In this document: positions 1 through 8,781 of the stretch, in pieces
Position numbering within the stretch: position 1 is the first letter of the stretch
How the letters are laid out: the number at the start of each line of letters is the position of its first letter
Origin: Imhoffiella fuscus
GTDB taxonomy: Bacteria > Pseudomonadota > Gammaproteobacteria > Chromatiales > Chromatiaceae
DNA length: 64,000 nt
Reading direction: 5' to 3'
Assembly (NCBI RefSeq): GCF_042682685.1
Contig: NZ_JBHUHX010000001.1
Coordinates: forward strand, 1-64,000
Program-made: the position numbers and the translations under genes
The notes under the pieces: model-generated
Told to the model about the DNA's origin: nothing
Seen by the model: the letters and a program-made list of their open reading frames with translations, nothing else
The model's database searches: none

Positions 1-38
1 TAAGTATAGATTACTTGGTACCTGAGCCCGTGAACTGA
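1..38 (+). CDS. 3' end of a truncated upstream gene (possible)
   Basis: A frame read from base 3 encodes SIDYLVPEPVN and stops with TGA at 36-38, directly abutting the ATG at 39. This arrangement is what translational coupling to the next gene would look like. Eleven residues are too few to assign a family, and the frame being open at the window edge could be chance. Confidence 0.3.
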   Translation, partial: SIDYLVPEPVN

Positions 39-1442
39 ATGATACATGGAATAAGAAAACCGCCTATAGACGCCGAATCGGACCGCCGCCTGGCTGATTA
101 CTTCATCGATACACCCCAAGTAGGCGAGGCGTTAAGCTTTCGTAGCGCGCATTTCATTGGGCGAAAGGGATCGGGAAAATCATCAATATTCACGCAGCTC
201 CCGAGATTGGCGGCCGACCGTTATGGTCCCGCCTGTCGAGTAAGTCTAATGACTCCAGATCAGTACGCTTGGGGAGCGCTGCGTCAGTATGAAGAGCGAG
301 GCCTGCTACCCGAACAGGCGCATTCAAATGCTTGGAAGTTCACTATTGCAGTAGACGCAGCTGCCGCAGCACTAGAAGCACCAGCTGAAATGCTGGATGA
401 GGATGCGCGAAAAGGTCTTGAACAAATTCGCAGCTTTGTAGCTAAGAATTTTGGTAATGATGCGCCGACGCCCACTGCTACGGCGAAGCGATTGCTGAAA
501 GGGTTAGAGGCGTTCAACCTCGAGGCGTTCGGATTTGGGGTTGGCTTCGAACGCTCCAAGCAGGAGATGCCTCTTACGCCTCAAGTCATTGATTTGCTTG
601 TTGATGCGGTCGAAAAAGTATGTGGCCGGGTTGGCGTACTTGTAGCCGCCGATCGGTTGGATGACTCATGGGATGGTTCCGAGGTGTCACAGAGCCTCCT
701 AGTCGGCTTGATGAAGGCAACAAAAGAGATCAACGACAGATATTCGCACAGAGATGGCACAGGAATTCATGTTGTTACGTTCCTCAGGTCAGACATCTAT
801 CAAGGGCTCCGATTTGACGACAAAGACAAGCATCGCGCTGTAGAAGAAGAAATTAGTTGGAGCGTTGATCTTCTGAGAGATTTGGTCAACGCCCGCTTGC
901 CTGACGGGTTGACCATCGATGACATCTTCGAAGAAGGCGATATGCGAGGAAGTATTGCGCCTTTTAACTACTTGGTGAAGCGAACATTTCTTCGGCCGAG
1001 AGAGATTATTCAATTCTTGCAACTGTGCCAAAAGCGCACTCCCTTGGGAGAAACCGAGATCGCGAAAGACACGATCCGAGAGGCCGAAGAACTCTATAGC
1101 GCCTGGAAGGTGGACGATCTCAAGCAAGAATATCGACGCGTCTTCTCCGAATTTGATGCTCTCCTTGAGGCTCTGAGGCAAACGCAACATCGCTTCGATT
1201 CTATTGATGAATTTGCTGCTGCATTGACTGAGAACGCACCCAAACTGGTTGAAAAATATGGCGCCAGAGAATTGATGCAAAGGCTGTTCGATGCGTCAAT
1301 CATTGGTGTCCGTCTGCGTGATGCGGGTGTAGCGCGGTTTCGCTGCGAAGATCCAGATTTGCTACTTCCTGCTACGGGCGCCGTATACATCCACCAGTCC
1401 CTGTATAAAGGCCTGAACATCGCCGAAAAGCGCGGTTCTTGA
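39..1442 (+). CDS. P-loop ATPase, Sll1717-like family
   Basis: 467 aa, predicted soluble. A Walker A motif GRKGSGKSS lies at residues 41-49. A hydrophobic strand followed by AADRLDDSWDG around 200-212 looks like Walker B, and a later FLRSDIY matches the sensor-like strand of STAND/KAP-type NTPases. It resembles proteins annotated as P-loop ATPase of the Sll1717 family, whose biological role is not established. The ATG at 39 is the first possible start because an in-frame TGA lies at 36-38; no good Shine-Dalgarno is seen, so coupling to an upstream gene is likely. Base composition is clearly more AT-rich than the rest of the window, with many A/T-ending codons, suggesting horizontal acquisition. 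A defence or DNA-metabolism role is possible but is only inferred from the family type and composition. Confidence 0.75.
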   Translation: MIHGIRKPPIDAESDRRLADYFIDTPQVGEALSFRSAHFIGRKGSGKSSIFTQLPRLAADRYGPACRVSLMTPDQYAWGALRQYEERGLLPEQAHSNAWKFTIAVDAAAAALEAPAEMLDEDARKGLEQIRSFVAKNFGNDAPTPTATAKRLLKGLEAFNLEAFGFGVGFERSKQEMPLTPQVIDLLVDAVEKVCGRVGVLVAADRLDDSWDGSEVSQSLLVGLMKATKEINDRYSHRDGTGIHVVTFLRSDIYQGLRFDDKDKHRAVEEEISWSVDLLRDLVNARLPDGLTIDDIFEEGDMRGSIAPFNYLVKRTFLRPREIIQFLQLCQKRTPLGETEIAKDTIREAEELYSAWKVDDLKQEYRRVFSEFDALLEALRQTQHRFDSIDEFAAALTENAPKLVEKYGARELMQRLFDASIIGVRLRDAGVARFRCEDPDLLLPATGAVYIHQSLYKGLNIAEKRGS

Positions 1443-1837
1443 AGCGCGGCGAAAGTGCGCCCAACGGATCGTTGCAGCGGAGGTTTGACCCGCCACACCC
1501 TTTGGTGCCGCAAAGTGCGCGTCGCCTCAAACGCCGCCGAACTCAGGCGTTACCGGAGTCCTGAGCTGAGTGCTATTAGGATCCTGAGTGGCCGCATCCC
1601 CGCGCTATCCCGACACTGAAGCCCCAAGCTAAACCGACCGCAATCCGCGTGCAGAAGTCGCTCGCACCAATGAGACGGGCGTCAACTCTTGGGGTGCTTG
1701 CGTCACCCGTTGAAACAAGCCGAGCGGCAGGTTTCCGCAGTTTGACTGCTACTTGACCTTTCGGCAGCGGTGACAGCTCATTCATCGGTTGCTGGGGTAG
1801 CGATGATGATCGCCGCTGTCCACATGCACCGAACAAC
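1443..1837. other. Intergenic stretch without recognisable features
   Basis: About 395 bases between the AT-richer ATPase gene and the CHAP-domain gene. Composition changes here from moderate to high GC, so it may hold the edge of an acquired segment. I see no tRNA, integrase, direct repeat pair or convincing promoter. A leftward frame through 1576-2001 has no family resemblance and runs into the CHAP gene. Confidence 0.5.
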
Positions 1838-2707
1838 ATGATCCATCCCGTTCTTGCTTTCGACCGTTCCTGCTGGTGCATGTTGTTCGCTGCCCTTGTT
1901 GGCCTGTTCTGCCTCATCTCTAGACCGTCCTTTGCCGAAGCACTCTCATCAATGGACCCGGCAGCCCAGCACCTTCCGCATACGGACGGTGCGGACCTCA
2001 TGGTTCGGCCCTCAAATGTCGGGCCACTGGAACGCCTGTCGCAGCTCCGCGCCGCTCGGCGGGCGTGCGACGGACCCTGCGTGACGCCGTTTGGATTGCG
2101 GCTCGGTGTCTCGGGTGGGGTCGAGGCGCGCTCAAACTGCGTCTCGACCTGTCTTCGTCTGGATTTCAGCTACGTCGATCTCGAATCGGGAGAGATCCGC
2201 GTCGGGAAAACGTCGCCCGATCCGCAGCTGTTCGAATACGCGGGCGTGACCTATCAATGCGTCGAGTACGCGCGGCGCTGGTGGATCCAAAACCTTGGGC
2301 TGACCTTCGGGGATGTTCCGACGGCTACGGACATCTTCAGTCTCAAGGAAGGGCAGGGGCTTCCTGATCGCACCCCGATTCCGCTCGGTCGTTCGCTCAA
2401 TGGATCCGCCAAGCGTGCCCCGCAGCGCGGTGACCTGGTGATCTACGCGCCCGACCTGGAGGACGCCGCGTGGCGTTTCGGGCATGTGGCCGTGGTGGTG
2501 GAAGTGGATCTCGACCAAGGCTGGGTCGCGCTCGCTGAGGAGAACTACGACAACCGCCCGTGGCGCGATCCGACGGCCTATGCGCGTCGGATTCGCCTGT
2601 TCGCTGTGGGTGGGCGTTTCACCCTCATGGATGTCCAGCCTGGAGCGATCCGCAACCCGGCAGGAGGGCGCATCGCTGGTTGGGTCTATCCGCTGACGTC
2701 CCGCTAG
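1838..2707 (+). CDS. Secreted CHAP-domain cysteine amidase-like protein
   Basis: 289 aa. The N-terminus has a hydrophobic signal-peptide-like segment (about residues 15-34, ending SFAEA). Residues about 130-285 form a CHAP (NlpC/P60-like) domain like the amidase half of glutathionylspermidine synthetase/amidase: catalytic Cys141 in TYQCVEYARRW, His216 in RFGHVAVVVEV and Asn236 in AEEN. The family cleaves amide bonds of peptidoglycan or glutathionylspermidine; the substrate here is unknown, and the synthetase half is absent. An internal ATG at 1880 would give a shorter leader closer to a standard signal peptide; neither start has a clear Shine-Dalgarno. Monocistronic, convergent with gluQ. Several extra cysteines (77, 81, 101, 105) precede the domain and could form disulfides outside the cytoplasm. 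Confidence 0.75.
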   Translation: MIHPVLAFDRSCWCMLFAALVGLFCLISRPSFAEALSSMDPAAQHLPHTDGADLMVRPSNVGPLERLSQLRAARRACDGPCVTPFGLRLGVSGGVEARSNCVSTCLRLDFSYVDLESGEIRVGKTSPDPQLFEYAGVTYQCVEYARRWWIQNLGLTFGDVPTATDIFSLKEGQGLPDRTPIPLGRSLNGSAKRAPQRGDLVIYAPDLEDAAWRFGHVAVVVEVDLDQGWVALAEENYDNRPWRDPTAYARRIRLFAVGGRFTLMDVQPGAIRNPAGGRIAGWVYPLTSR

Positions 2708-2742
2708 CCACACGCCTCTCAGCGCATGAGTCGGCGCGCGAT

Positions 2743-3651
2743 TTATGTGATGGTTATGGCCTCTCTGGACGGGATGTCTTCTAGGCGCCACCGGGGGATC
2801 GCCAGATCCCAGAATGCTTCCGGGCTGCCGTGCTCGGGTAGGGACGGTTGACCGAGCAGTCTCCAGGCCAGGTTCAGTGCCGGTAGTGGGTCGCTGGGAT
2901 CGACCGGCGCGGCTGCATACGATTTGCTGAGCTTGCGTCCCTGCTCGTCGAGGATCAGCGGGACGTGGGCGTAGGTGGGCCGGGAGAAGCCGAGAAGACG
3001 TTGCAGCAGGATCTGGCGCGGCGTCGAGAGCAGCAGGTCGGCACCGCGAACCACGTGGGTGATGTTCTGGTGGGCGTCGTCGACCACGACGGCGAGCTGA
3101 TAGGCGTGGATGCCGTCGGCCCGATGCAGCACGAAGTCGCCGATGCTCTCCTCGATCGACTGGCTCTGCGGTCCTTGGATCCGATCCTCGAAATGGATCT
3201 GCGTCCCGTGCGTATTCAGCCGGATGCTTCTCTGGGCGCGTCCTTGGGCGAGACCTTCGCGGCAGGTGCCGGGATAGACGGGACCTTCCGCGCCGAGCGT
3301 GGCGGTGGCGGCGATCTCGGATCGGGTGCAGCCGCAGGGATAGGCGAGACCGAGCTGGGTGAGTCGGGCAAGCGCCTCCTCATAGGCCGAGGTGCGCGCG
3401 CTCTGATAGAGGATCGGCTCGTCCCAAGCGAAGCCGAACGCGCGTAGCGTCTCCAAGATACGTTCGGCGGCCCCAGGTCGCTCACGGGGACGATCCAGAT
3501 CCTCCATGCGCAGGATCCAGGCGCCCTGGTGGGCGCGTGCGTCGGCATAGCTGGCGAGGGCTGCGATCAGGGAGCCGAAATGCAGGGCTCCGGTGGGCGA
3601 GGGCGCGAAGCGCCCTCGGTAGGATGGGGTGTCCGGGGTGTCTTCCGTCAT
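2743..3651 (-). CDS. gluQ: Glutamyl-Q tRNA(Asp) synthetase
   Basis: 302 aa. A truncated glutamyl-tRNA synthetase paralogue that attaches glutamate to the queuosine base at the wobble position of tRNA(Asp), without an anticodon-binding domain. It carries the class I signature RFAPSPTGALHFGSL near the N-terminus (HIGH variant HFGS), RMEDLD, and the KMSKS variant KLSKS (in GRKLSKS). Cysteines in YPCGCTRSE and later GTCREG match the zinc site of the family. It lies 25 bases downstream of dksA on the same strand; dksA-gluQ is a common gammaproteobacterial operon in which gluQ is often expressed by read-through. Confidence 0.95.
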   Translation of the reverse strand: MTEDTPDTPSYRGRFAPSPTGALHFGSLIAALASYADARAHQGAWILRMEDLDRPRERPGAAERILETLRAFGFAWDEPILYQSARTSAYEEALARLTQLGLAYPCGCTRSEIAATATLGAEGPVYPGTCREGLAQGRAQRSIRLNTHGTQIHFEDRIQGPQSQSIEESIGDFVLHRADGIHAYQLAVVVDDAHQNITHVVRGADLLLSTPRQILLQRLLGFSRPTYAHVPLILDEQGRKLSKSYAAAPVDPSDPLPALNLAWRLLGQPSLPEHGSPEAFWDLAIPRWRLEDIPSREAITIT

Positions 3652-3676
3652 GCTTCGATCGGAAGGACAAGGCTCC

Positions 3677-4111
3677 TCAGCCGCGCTGCTTCTCGCGGAT
3701 CTCGTCGAGCGTCTTGCAATCGATGCAGAGGGTTGCGGTGGGGCGGGCCTCTAGTCGACGGATGCCGATCTCGACGCCGCATGCCTCGCAGAAGCCGTAG
3801 TCGTGATCGTCGAGACGACCGAGTGCCTCATCGATCTTCTTGATCAGCTTGCGCTCGCGATCGCGTGTACGCAGTTCGAGGCTGAACTCGGACTCCTGCG
3901 TGGCGCGATCGTTGGGGTCTGGGAAGTTGGTCGCCTCGTCCTGCATGTGATGAACGGTACGATCGACCTCTTCCATCAGGGACCTTTTCCAAGCGAGGAG
4001 AATTTCGCGAAAATGTTCCTCCTGCTCGGGGTTCATGTACTCTTCGTCGCTCCCTGCGTTGTAGGGTTCGAAGGTAAACGTCTCGTTTTCTTGTGTTATT
4101 GCTTCGGCCAT
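3677..4111 (-). CDS. dksA: RNA polymerase-binding transcription factor DksA
   Basis: 144 aa. DksA binds the secondary channel of RNA polymerase and, with ppGpp, controls rRNA, amino-acid and stress promoters. The sequence shows an N-terminal acidic tail, the coiled-coil helices around RKLIKKIDEALGRL, and the C-terminal four-cysteine zinc finger (FCEAC ... LCIDC). The coiled-coil tip DPNDRATQESEFSLE carries the conserved Asp/Ala region used in the channel. The start at 4111 follows a GAGAG-type ribosome site on the minus strand. Cotranscribed with gluQ and divergent from cbbY across about 220 bases. Confidence 0.96.
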   Translation of the reverse strand: MAEAITQENETFTFEPYNAGSDEEYMNPEQEEHFREILLAWKRSLMEEVDRTVHHMQDEATNFPDPNDRATQESEFSLELRTRDRERKLIKKIDEALGRLDDHDYGFCEACGVEIGIRRLEARPTATLCIDCKTLDEIREKQRG

Positions 4112-4335
4112 TGTGCTCTCCCGAAGGCTCGAGTCGTAGAGATGTCTTGCGGACCGGATCGGTCCATCGCTCCTCTCCTCGGATCCGCGCCGCGAAAACC
4201 TGCTTTAGTATCAGATCGGCGTCTCCTGAGCAACTTGATACAGGGGCTCGTGGCGGTGCGCGGCCCGCGTCGGTGGGGTAATCTTTGCCCTTCGAGCCGG
4301 CGCAGGTTCATGTGAGAGCAAGGTGGAGTCGCTGT

Positions 4336-5115
4336 ATGTTGGGATTCAAGGCATTGATCTTCGATGTGGATGGCACGCTCGCTGACACCGAGGGCGATGG
4401 CCATCGGGTGGCCTTCAATGCCGCCTTCGCCGAGGTCGGGCTGGATTGGCACTGGGATCCGGCGCTCTATGGCGAGCTTCTGGCCGTCGCTGGCGGCAAG
4501 GAGCGGATCCGTTACTACATGGAGCGGGCCGGGATTTCGCTGGATGCCTCTGCGTCTGCCGAGACCTTCGTCGCCGATCTGCACGCGGCCAAGACGCGCC
4601 GCTATCTCTCGATGCTGCGTGAGGGACGCATCCCTTTGAGGGTCGGTGTCATGCGCCTGCTGCGCGAGGCGCGCGATGCCGGAATCCGTCTCGCGGTGGC
4701 GACCACCACGACCCCCGAGAATGTCGTCGAGCTGCTCGATCATGCCGGTGAGCCCGGTCTTTCGTCCTGGTTCGAGGTGATCGCCGCAGGCGATCAGGTA
4801 CGCAATAAGAAGCCCGCGCCGGACATTTTCGTGTTGGCGCTGTCCGAGTTGGGGCTCGGGCCGGAGGACGCTGTTGCCATCGAGGACTCCGACAACGGTG
4901 CCCAGTCCGCCCTGGCGGCAGGAATCCGAGCCCTGCTGGTGACGGTGAACGACTATACGATCGGGCAGGATTTTGGTGCGGCGCCCCTGGTGGTCGATGC
5001 GCTTGGTGATCCCGAGAGCCCGGCGCGTGCACTGGTCGGGGAACTGGGCGACCCCCCCTGGGTCGATTTGGCGCGTCTGGATCGTTTGCATCGCGAGGTC
5101 TGGGCGGCATCATGA
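4336..5115 (+). CDS. cbbY: HAD-superfamily phosphatase, CbbY type
   Basis: 259 aa from the ATG at 4336, which has an AAGGTGGAG ribosome site about 8 bases upstream; an in-frame start at 4285 would add an unlikely leader. HAD motifs: nucleophile Asp10 and acid Asp12 in FDVDGTLADTE, the lysine motif NKKPAPDIF, and the metal-binding acidic pair in IEDSDNG. The spacing and cap insert match CbbY, which in autotrophs removes xylulose-1,5-bisphosphate, an inhibitor of Rubisco. That substrate is inferred from the family; other phosphosugars remain possible. The stop overlaps the start of the aminotransferase gene (ATGA), so the two are translationally coupled. Confidence 0.85.
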   Translation: MLGFKALIFDVDGTLADTEGDGHRVAFNAAFAEVGLDWHWDPALYGELLAVAGGKERIRYYMERAGISLDASASAETFVADLHAAKTRRYLSMLREGRIPLRVGVMRLLREARDAGIRLAVATTTTPENVVELLDHAGEPGLSSWFEVIAAGDQVRNKKPAPDIFVLALSELGLGPEDAVAIEDSDNGAQSALAAGIRALLVTVNDYTIGQDFGAAPLVVDALGDPESPARALVGELGDPPWVDLARLDRLHREVWAAS

Positions 5116-6311
5116 GTATCGGTCGCGACACACCATCGACCGGGCGCGCCCTCGCTGCGCGAGCCCTTGCGGTCGAACCTTTCCACGTGATGCGTCTGCT
5201 CGGACGGGCGCGCGAGCTGGAGGCCCTCGGTCGTTCCATCGTCCATCTGGAGATCGGCGAGCCGGATTTCGCCACGCCAGAGCCCATCCAGGCGGCGGGG
5301 CAGCGCGCGTTGTCGGAGGGGCTGACCCATTACACCCCGGCGGCGGGTCTCGGCAAACTGCGTCAGGCGATCGCCGAGCATTACGCCAGGCGCTATGGCG
5401 TTTCCGTCGGGGCCGAGCGCATCCTGGTCGCTCCAGGGGCGTCCGGCGCGTTGCAGCTGGTGTTCTCGGCGCTCCTAGAGCCGGGCGACCGGGTGCTGCT
5501 CGGCGATCCCTCCTATCCCTGCTATCGCCAGGTCCTGCGTCTGCTCGGTGCCGAGCCACAGTGCGTGCCGGTCGGCGCCGACAGCGATTTCCAATTGACC
5601 ACCGAGCGTGCCGAGGAGGTCTGGTTGCCCGGAACGCGCGCCCTGGTGGTCGCCTCGCCGGCCAATCCGACCGGATCCGTTCTGGACGCCCCGGCACTCG
5701 CCGATCTCTATACGCTGTGCCGGGAGCGCGGGGCGGCCCTCATCGTCGACGAGATCTATCAGGGGCTCGTATATCAGGTGCCGGATGTGACCGCCCTGGC
5801 CCTGGGGCGGGAGGACCTCTATGTCATCAACAGCTTCTCGAAGTATTTCGGCATGACCGGATGGCGTCTCGGCTGGGTTGCGGGTCCGGCGGAGGCGATC
5901 GGCGTCATGGATCGATTGGCCCAGAATCTCTTCATCGCCGCCAATACCCCGGCCCAGCACGCGGCGTTGGCGGCCTTCGAGCCCGAGACCCTGGATATTC
6001 TGGAGGAGCGCCGACGTGCCTTCGAGGCGCGGCGCGATTTCCTGCTGCCCAGGCTGCGTGAGCTCGGCTTCCAGATCCCGAACCGCCCCGACGGCGCTTT
6101 CTATCTCTATGCCGAACTGCCGGAGCGCGTCGAGATGGACTCCATGGCCTTCGCCAGCGGTCTGCTCGAAGAGGTCGGTGTGGCGGTGACGCCCGGACAG
6201 GATTTCGGCGATCACAAGGCCGGTCGCTACGTCCGCTTCGCCTATACGCGTGAGCTGGATCGTCTGGCCGAGGGCGTCGAGCGCATCGCGGCCTATCTGG
6301 CACGGTTCTGA
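5112..6311 (+). CDS. PLP-dependent aminotransferase, class I/II
   Basis: 399 aa. Fold type I aminotransferase: EIGEPDF near the N-terminus, YTPAAGLGKLRQAIA, the SPANPTG substrate/cofactor loop, VDEIYQGLVY with the cofactor Asp and Tyr, and the Schiff-base lysine in NSFSKYFGMTGWRLGWV. This variant groups with aspartate/alanine-type enzymes (AspC/AlaC-like), but the amino donor cannot be settled from sequence. It starts inside the stop of cbbY. The pairing does not by itself indicate a pathway; a housekeeping amino-acid role is likely. Cytoplasmic. Confidence 0.88.
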   Translation: MSIGRDTPSTGRALAARALAVEPFHVMRLLGRARELEALGRSIVHLEIGEPDFATPEPIQAAGQRALSEGLTHYTPAAGLGKLRQAIAEHYARRYGVSVGAERILVAPGASGALQLVFSALLEPGDRVLLGDPSYPCYRQVLRLLGAEPQCVPVGADSDFQLTTERAEEVWLPGTRALVVASPANPTGSVLDAPALADLYTLCRERGAALIVDEIYQGLVYQVPDVTALALGREDLYVINSFSKYFGMTGWRLGWVAGPAEAIGVMDRLAQNLFIAANTPAQHAALAAFEPETLDILEERRRAFEARRDFLLPRLRELGFQIPNRPDGAFYLYAELPERVEMDSMAFASGLLEEVGVAVTPGQDFGDHKAGRYVRFAYTRELDRLAEGVERIAAYLARF

Positions 6312-6414
6312 CGCGATTCATTCTCCCGCGCGGTCCTTTTCCCTTTCACCTTTCAGCGTGCGGTCCCGCATCCCATCGGGACGGGCGCTGACGTTGGCAA
6401 ACCCGATTCCACCC

Positions 6415-7500
6415 ATGACCGACAGCATCTGTAAAAAGCCGTTCAAGCCACTCGACAGCGTCCAGCAGCAGGCCGCCGACCTGCTTCTATCATTGCATTG
6501 CACGCTCCTCCGCGAGCCACCCGTCGAGCCGCGTCGCGGGTTGCTGGGGCAGATCCGCAACCGCCTCTCCGGCCCCGTGGCGCCGGTTCGGGGGGTCTAT
6601 TTCTGGGGTGGCGTGGGGCGCGGCAAGACCTATTTGATGGACTGGTTTATGGAGGATCTGGAGCTGGCCGGAAAGCGCCGGGTCCATTTCCATCACTTCA
6701 TGCGCGAGGTCCACGACATCATGTCGCGTCTGCCCAAGCAGCCGGATCCGCTGGAGGTGGTGGCCGATCGGCTTAGGGCCGAGGCGCGGGTGCTCTGTCT
6801 CGACGAATTCCTGGTGACCGATATCACCGATGCGATGCTGTTGCACGGCCTGCTGAAGGCGCTCTTCTCGCGTGGCGTGACGCTGGTGACGACGGCGAAC
6901 ACGGCACCGGACGATCTCTACCGCAATGGCCTGCAGCGGCAGTTGTTTCTGCCGGCCATCGATCTGCTCAAGGAGCATACCCGGGTGTTCGAGCTGGATG
7001 GCGGAACGGACTACCGGTTGCGCGCCCTGGCCGAAGAGGGCGTTTTCTTCCTCGATACGGAGGATGGGGAGCGTCATCTCGCCGAATATTTCCATCGACT
7101 GACCGGCGGGCACGAAGTGGGGGCCAGCGATTTCCAGGTGAATGGGCGGTCCTTCCCGGTGCACGGTCTGGGTATGGATGTGGCCTGGTTCGATTTCGAG
7201 GCCCTGTGCGGGACCATGCGCTCGGCGTCGGACTATATCGAGATCGCCCGTGAGTACCATACGGTGCTGCTGTCCGGCGTGCCGCTGCTCGGGCAGAAGC
7301 AGGATGACGCGTCACGGCGCTTCCTGCATCTGGTCGATGAGTTCTATGACCAGCGAGTCAAGCTGATTATGTCGGCTGCTGCGCCGGTCGCCCAGCTCTA
7401 TGGCGGCGGGCTGAAGGATTTTGCGCATGAGCGCCTGATCAGTCGTCTGATCGAGATGCAGTCGCGCGAGTATCTGGCAGCGGTCGCACCCGAATCCTGA
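6415..7500 (+). CDS. zapE: Cell division ATPase ZapE (AFG1 family)
   Basis: 361 aa from the ATG at 6415; the upstream in-frame extension to 6250 overlaps the aminotransferase gene and lacks family similarity. Walker A is GGVGRGKTYLMD, Walker B LCLDEFLVTD, and the following TTANTAPDDLYRNGLQR is characteristic of AFG1/YhcM. ZapE is an FtsZ-associated ATPase needed for division under heat or anaerobic stress in E. coli; mitochondrial homologues act in protein quality control. Length matches the family (about 375). No signal peptide; cytoplasmic, with transient association at the septum. Confidence 0.92.
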   Translation: MTDSICKKPFKPLDSVQQQAADLLLSLHCTLLREPPVEPRRGLLGQIRNRLSGPVAPVRGVYFWGGVGRGKTYLMDWFMEDLELAGKRRVHFHHFMREVHDIMSRLPKQPDPLEVVADRLRAEARVLCLDEFLVTDITDAMLLHGLLKALFSRGVTLVTTANTAPDDLYRNGLQRQLFLPAIDLLKEHTRVFELDGGTDYRLRALAEEGVFFLDTEDGERHLAEYFHRLTGGHEVGASDFQVNGRSFPVHGLGMDVAWFDFEALCGTMRSASDYIEIAREYHTVLLSGVPLLGQKQDDASRRFLHLVDEFYDQRVKLIMSAAAPVAQLYGGGLKDFAHERLISRLIEMQSREYLAAVAPES

Positions 7501-7653
7501 GCCTTGGATTCGGGGCGAGATCCGCGATCCGACTCGCGAGTGCGCGCCGGATTGCGCGCTTTGCCGCCGTCTTTTGTCCTGACCGATGTGCTTTGAACTC
7601 CTGCGGTTCGAGGGCGCGTCCTGGTCTCACATTCTCGCAAAGGAGCCCGTCTT

Positions 7654-8406
7654 ATGACCTCGACCCACGTGAGCGCGCCCAGCGTCGATCCCGATGAGGT
7701 GGCCTATTACGAACGTCTCGCGCACCGCTGGTGGGATGTCGAAGGTCCCTTCTGGCCGCTGCATCGGCTCAATGCCTTTCGGGTGGCCTATATCCGCGAG
7801 CGGCTCGCCACCGATCTGGGGCGCGATCCGGCACAGGAGCGCCCGCTCGATGGGGTGCGCGTGCTCGACGTCGGCTGTGGTGGTGGCATCCTGAGCGAGT
7901 CGATGGCGCGTCTGGGGGCCGAGGTGACCGGAGTCGACGTGACCGAGAAGAATATCGCCGTGGCGCGACTGCATGCGCAGTCCGGCGGCCTATCGATCGA
8001 CTACCGCGTGGCGAGTGTCGACCGGCTGGTCGACGAGGGATTGCGCTTCGATGTGGTGCTCAATATGGAGGTGGTCGAGCACGTCGACCGCCTGCCCGAT
8101 TTTCTGGCCGACTGCGGTCGGCTGGTCGAGCCGGGCGGCACGATGTTCGTCGCCAGCATCAATCGCACCCTTGCCGCCTATGTGATCGCCATCCTCGGGG
8201 CCGAATACATTCTGCGCTGGCTGCCGCGTGGGACGCACCATTACCGCAAGCTGGTTCCTCCGCAGACGGTGCGGGAATACCTAGGCGACCAATTCGACCT
8301 GCTTCATGAGACAGGTGTGCGGATCAATCCATTGACACGACGTTTCAGTTACAGCCGCTGGCTCGGGGTGAACTACATGTTGTTGCTCCAAAGGCAGGAA
8401 TCCTGA
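7654..8406 (+). CDS. ubiG: Ubiquinone biosynthesis O-methyltransferase UbiG
   Basis: 250 aa. SAM-dependent methyltransferase performing both O-methylations of ubiquinone synthesis. The glycine-rich SAM motif VLDVGCGGGILSE and the UbiG signature AHRWWDVEGPFWPLHRLN are present, as is the later TINR-like segment FVASINRT that precedes a membrane-associating hydrophobic region. An AAAGGAG ribosome site lies 8 bases before the ATG. It follows zapE by about 150 bases that show no clear promoter. Confidence 0.94.
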   Translation: MTSTHVSAPSVDPDEVAYYERLAHRWWDVEGPFWPLHRLNAFRVAYIRERLATDLGRDPAQERPLDGVRVLDVGCGGGILSESMARLGAEVTGVDVTEKNIAVARLHAQSGGLSIDYRVASVDRLVDEGLRFDVVLNMEVVEHVDRLPDFLADCGRLVEPGGTMFVASINRTLAAYVIAILGAEYILRWLPRGTHHYRKLVPPQTVREYLGDQFDLLHETGVRINPLTRRFSYSRWLGVNYMLLLQRQES

Positions 8407-8487
8407 GGATTTCTTTCGATTCACGGTCTGTTGAATTGGCGGCGTTTCGTGCATACTCAGGATGAAGGAAAGGAATCTAGGTAATAA

Positions 8488-8532
8488 ATGGCGTGGTTGC
8501 CGCAGTGGGTGAAGCAGTGGATACCCAATTGA
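8488..8532 (+). CDS. Possible 14-residue tryptophan-rich peptide
   Basis: A short frame encodes MAWLPQWVKQWIPN, with AGG 6 bases before the ATG and an A/G-rich AAGGAAAGG further upstream. Three tryptophans in 14 residues could mean a membrane-binding peptide or a regulatory leader for the small gene at 8593. Frames of this size are common by chance, so this is only a candidate. Confidence 0.25.
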   Translation: MAWLPQWVKQWIPN

Positions 8533-8592
8533 TCCCGAGCCCGCGCTTATGGCATCGGGGAATGTATTAGGGTCCGAGTGGAGTGTGCAGCG

Positions 8593-8775
8593 ATGGACAA
8601 TAAACAACAGGAACTGGAGCGCTGGGTCGCGTCCATGGTGCGCGGCGATCTTGGCTACATCTATATCCGGCTCTATGCGGACGCCCCGTCCTGGGTGCGT
8701 GATCTGGCCGTCAACCGTTTCGGCAAAGGTACCGTGTTTTTGCCGCCCGAAGCCGCCAGACCGCAAGCTGCCTGA
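8593..8775 (+). CDS. Small protein of unknown function
   Basis: 60 aa from the ATG at 8593, preceded by GGAG with 9-base spacing; a GTG at 8578 is an alternative. The sequence is rich in charged residues and aromatic positions (ELERWVASMVRGDLGYIYIRLY) with no signal peptide or obvious membrane helix. I do not recognise the family. It stands between ubiG and the leftward reductase gene, ending six bases before that gene's stop. The normal codon usage and ribosome site support it being real. Confidence 0.55.
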   Translation: MDNKQQELERWVASMVRGDLGYIYIRLYADAPSWVRDLAVNRFGKGTVFLPPEAARPQAA

Positions 8776-8781
8776 GGACGA

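Noticed and set aside
1450..1560. A possible integron attC-like site (GCCCAAC near 1458 and GCGTTA later)
   Set aside because: The right-hand core does not fit GTTRRRY, the arms do not pair as an attC folded site, and no integrase is present.
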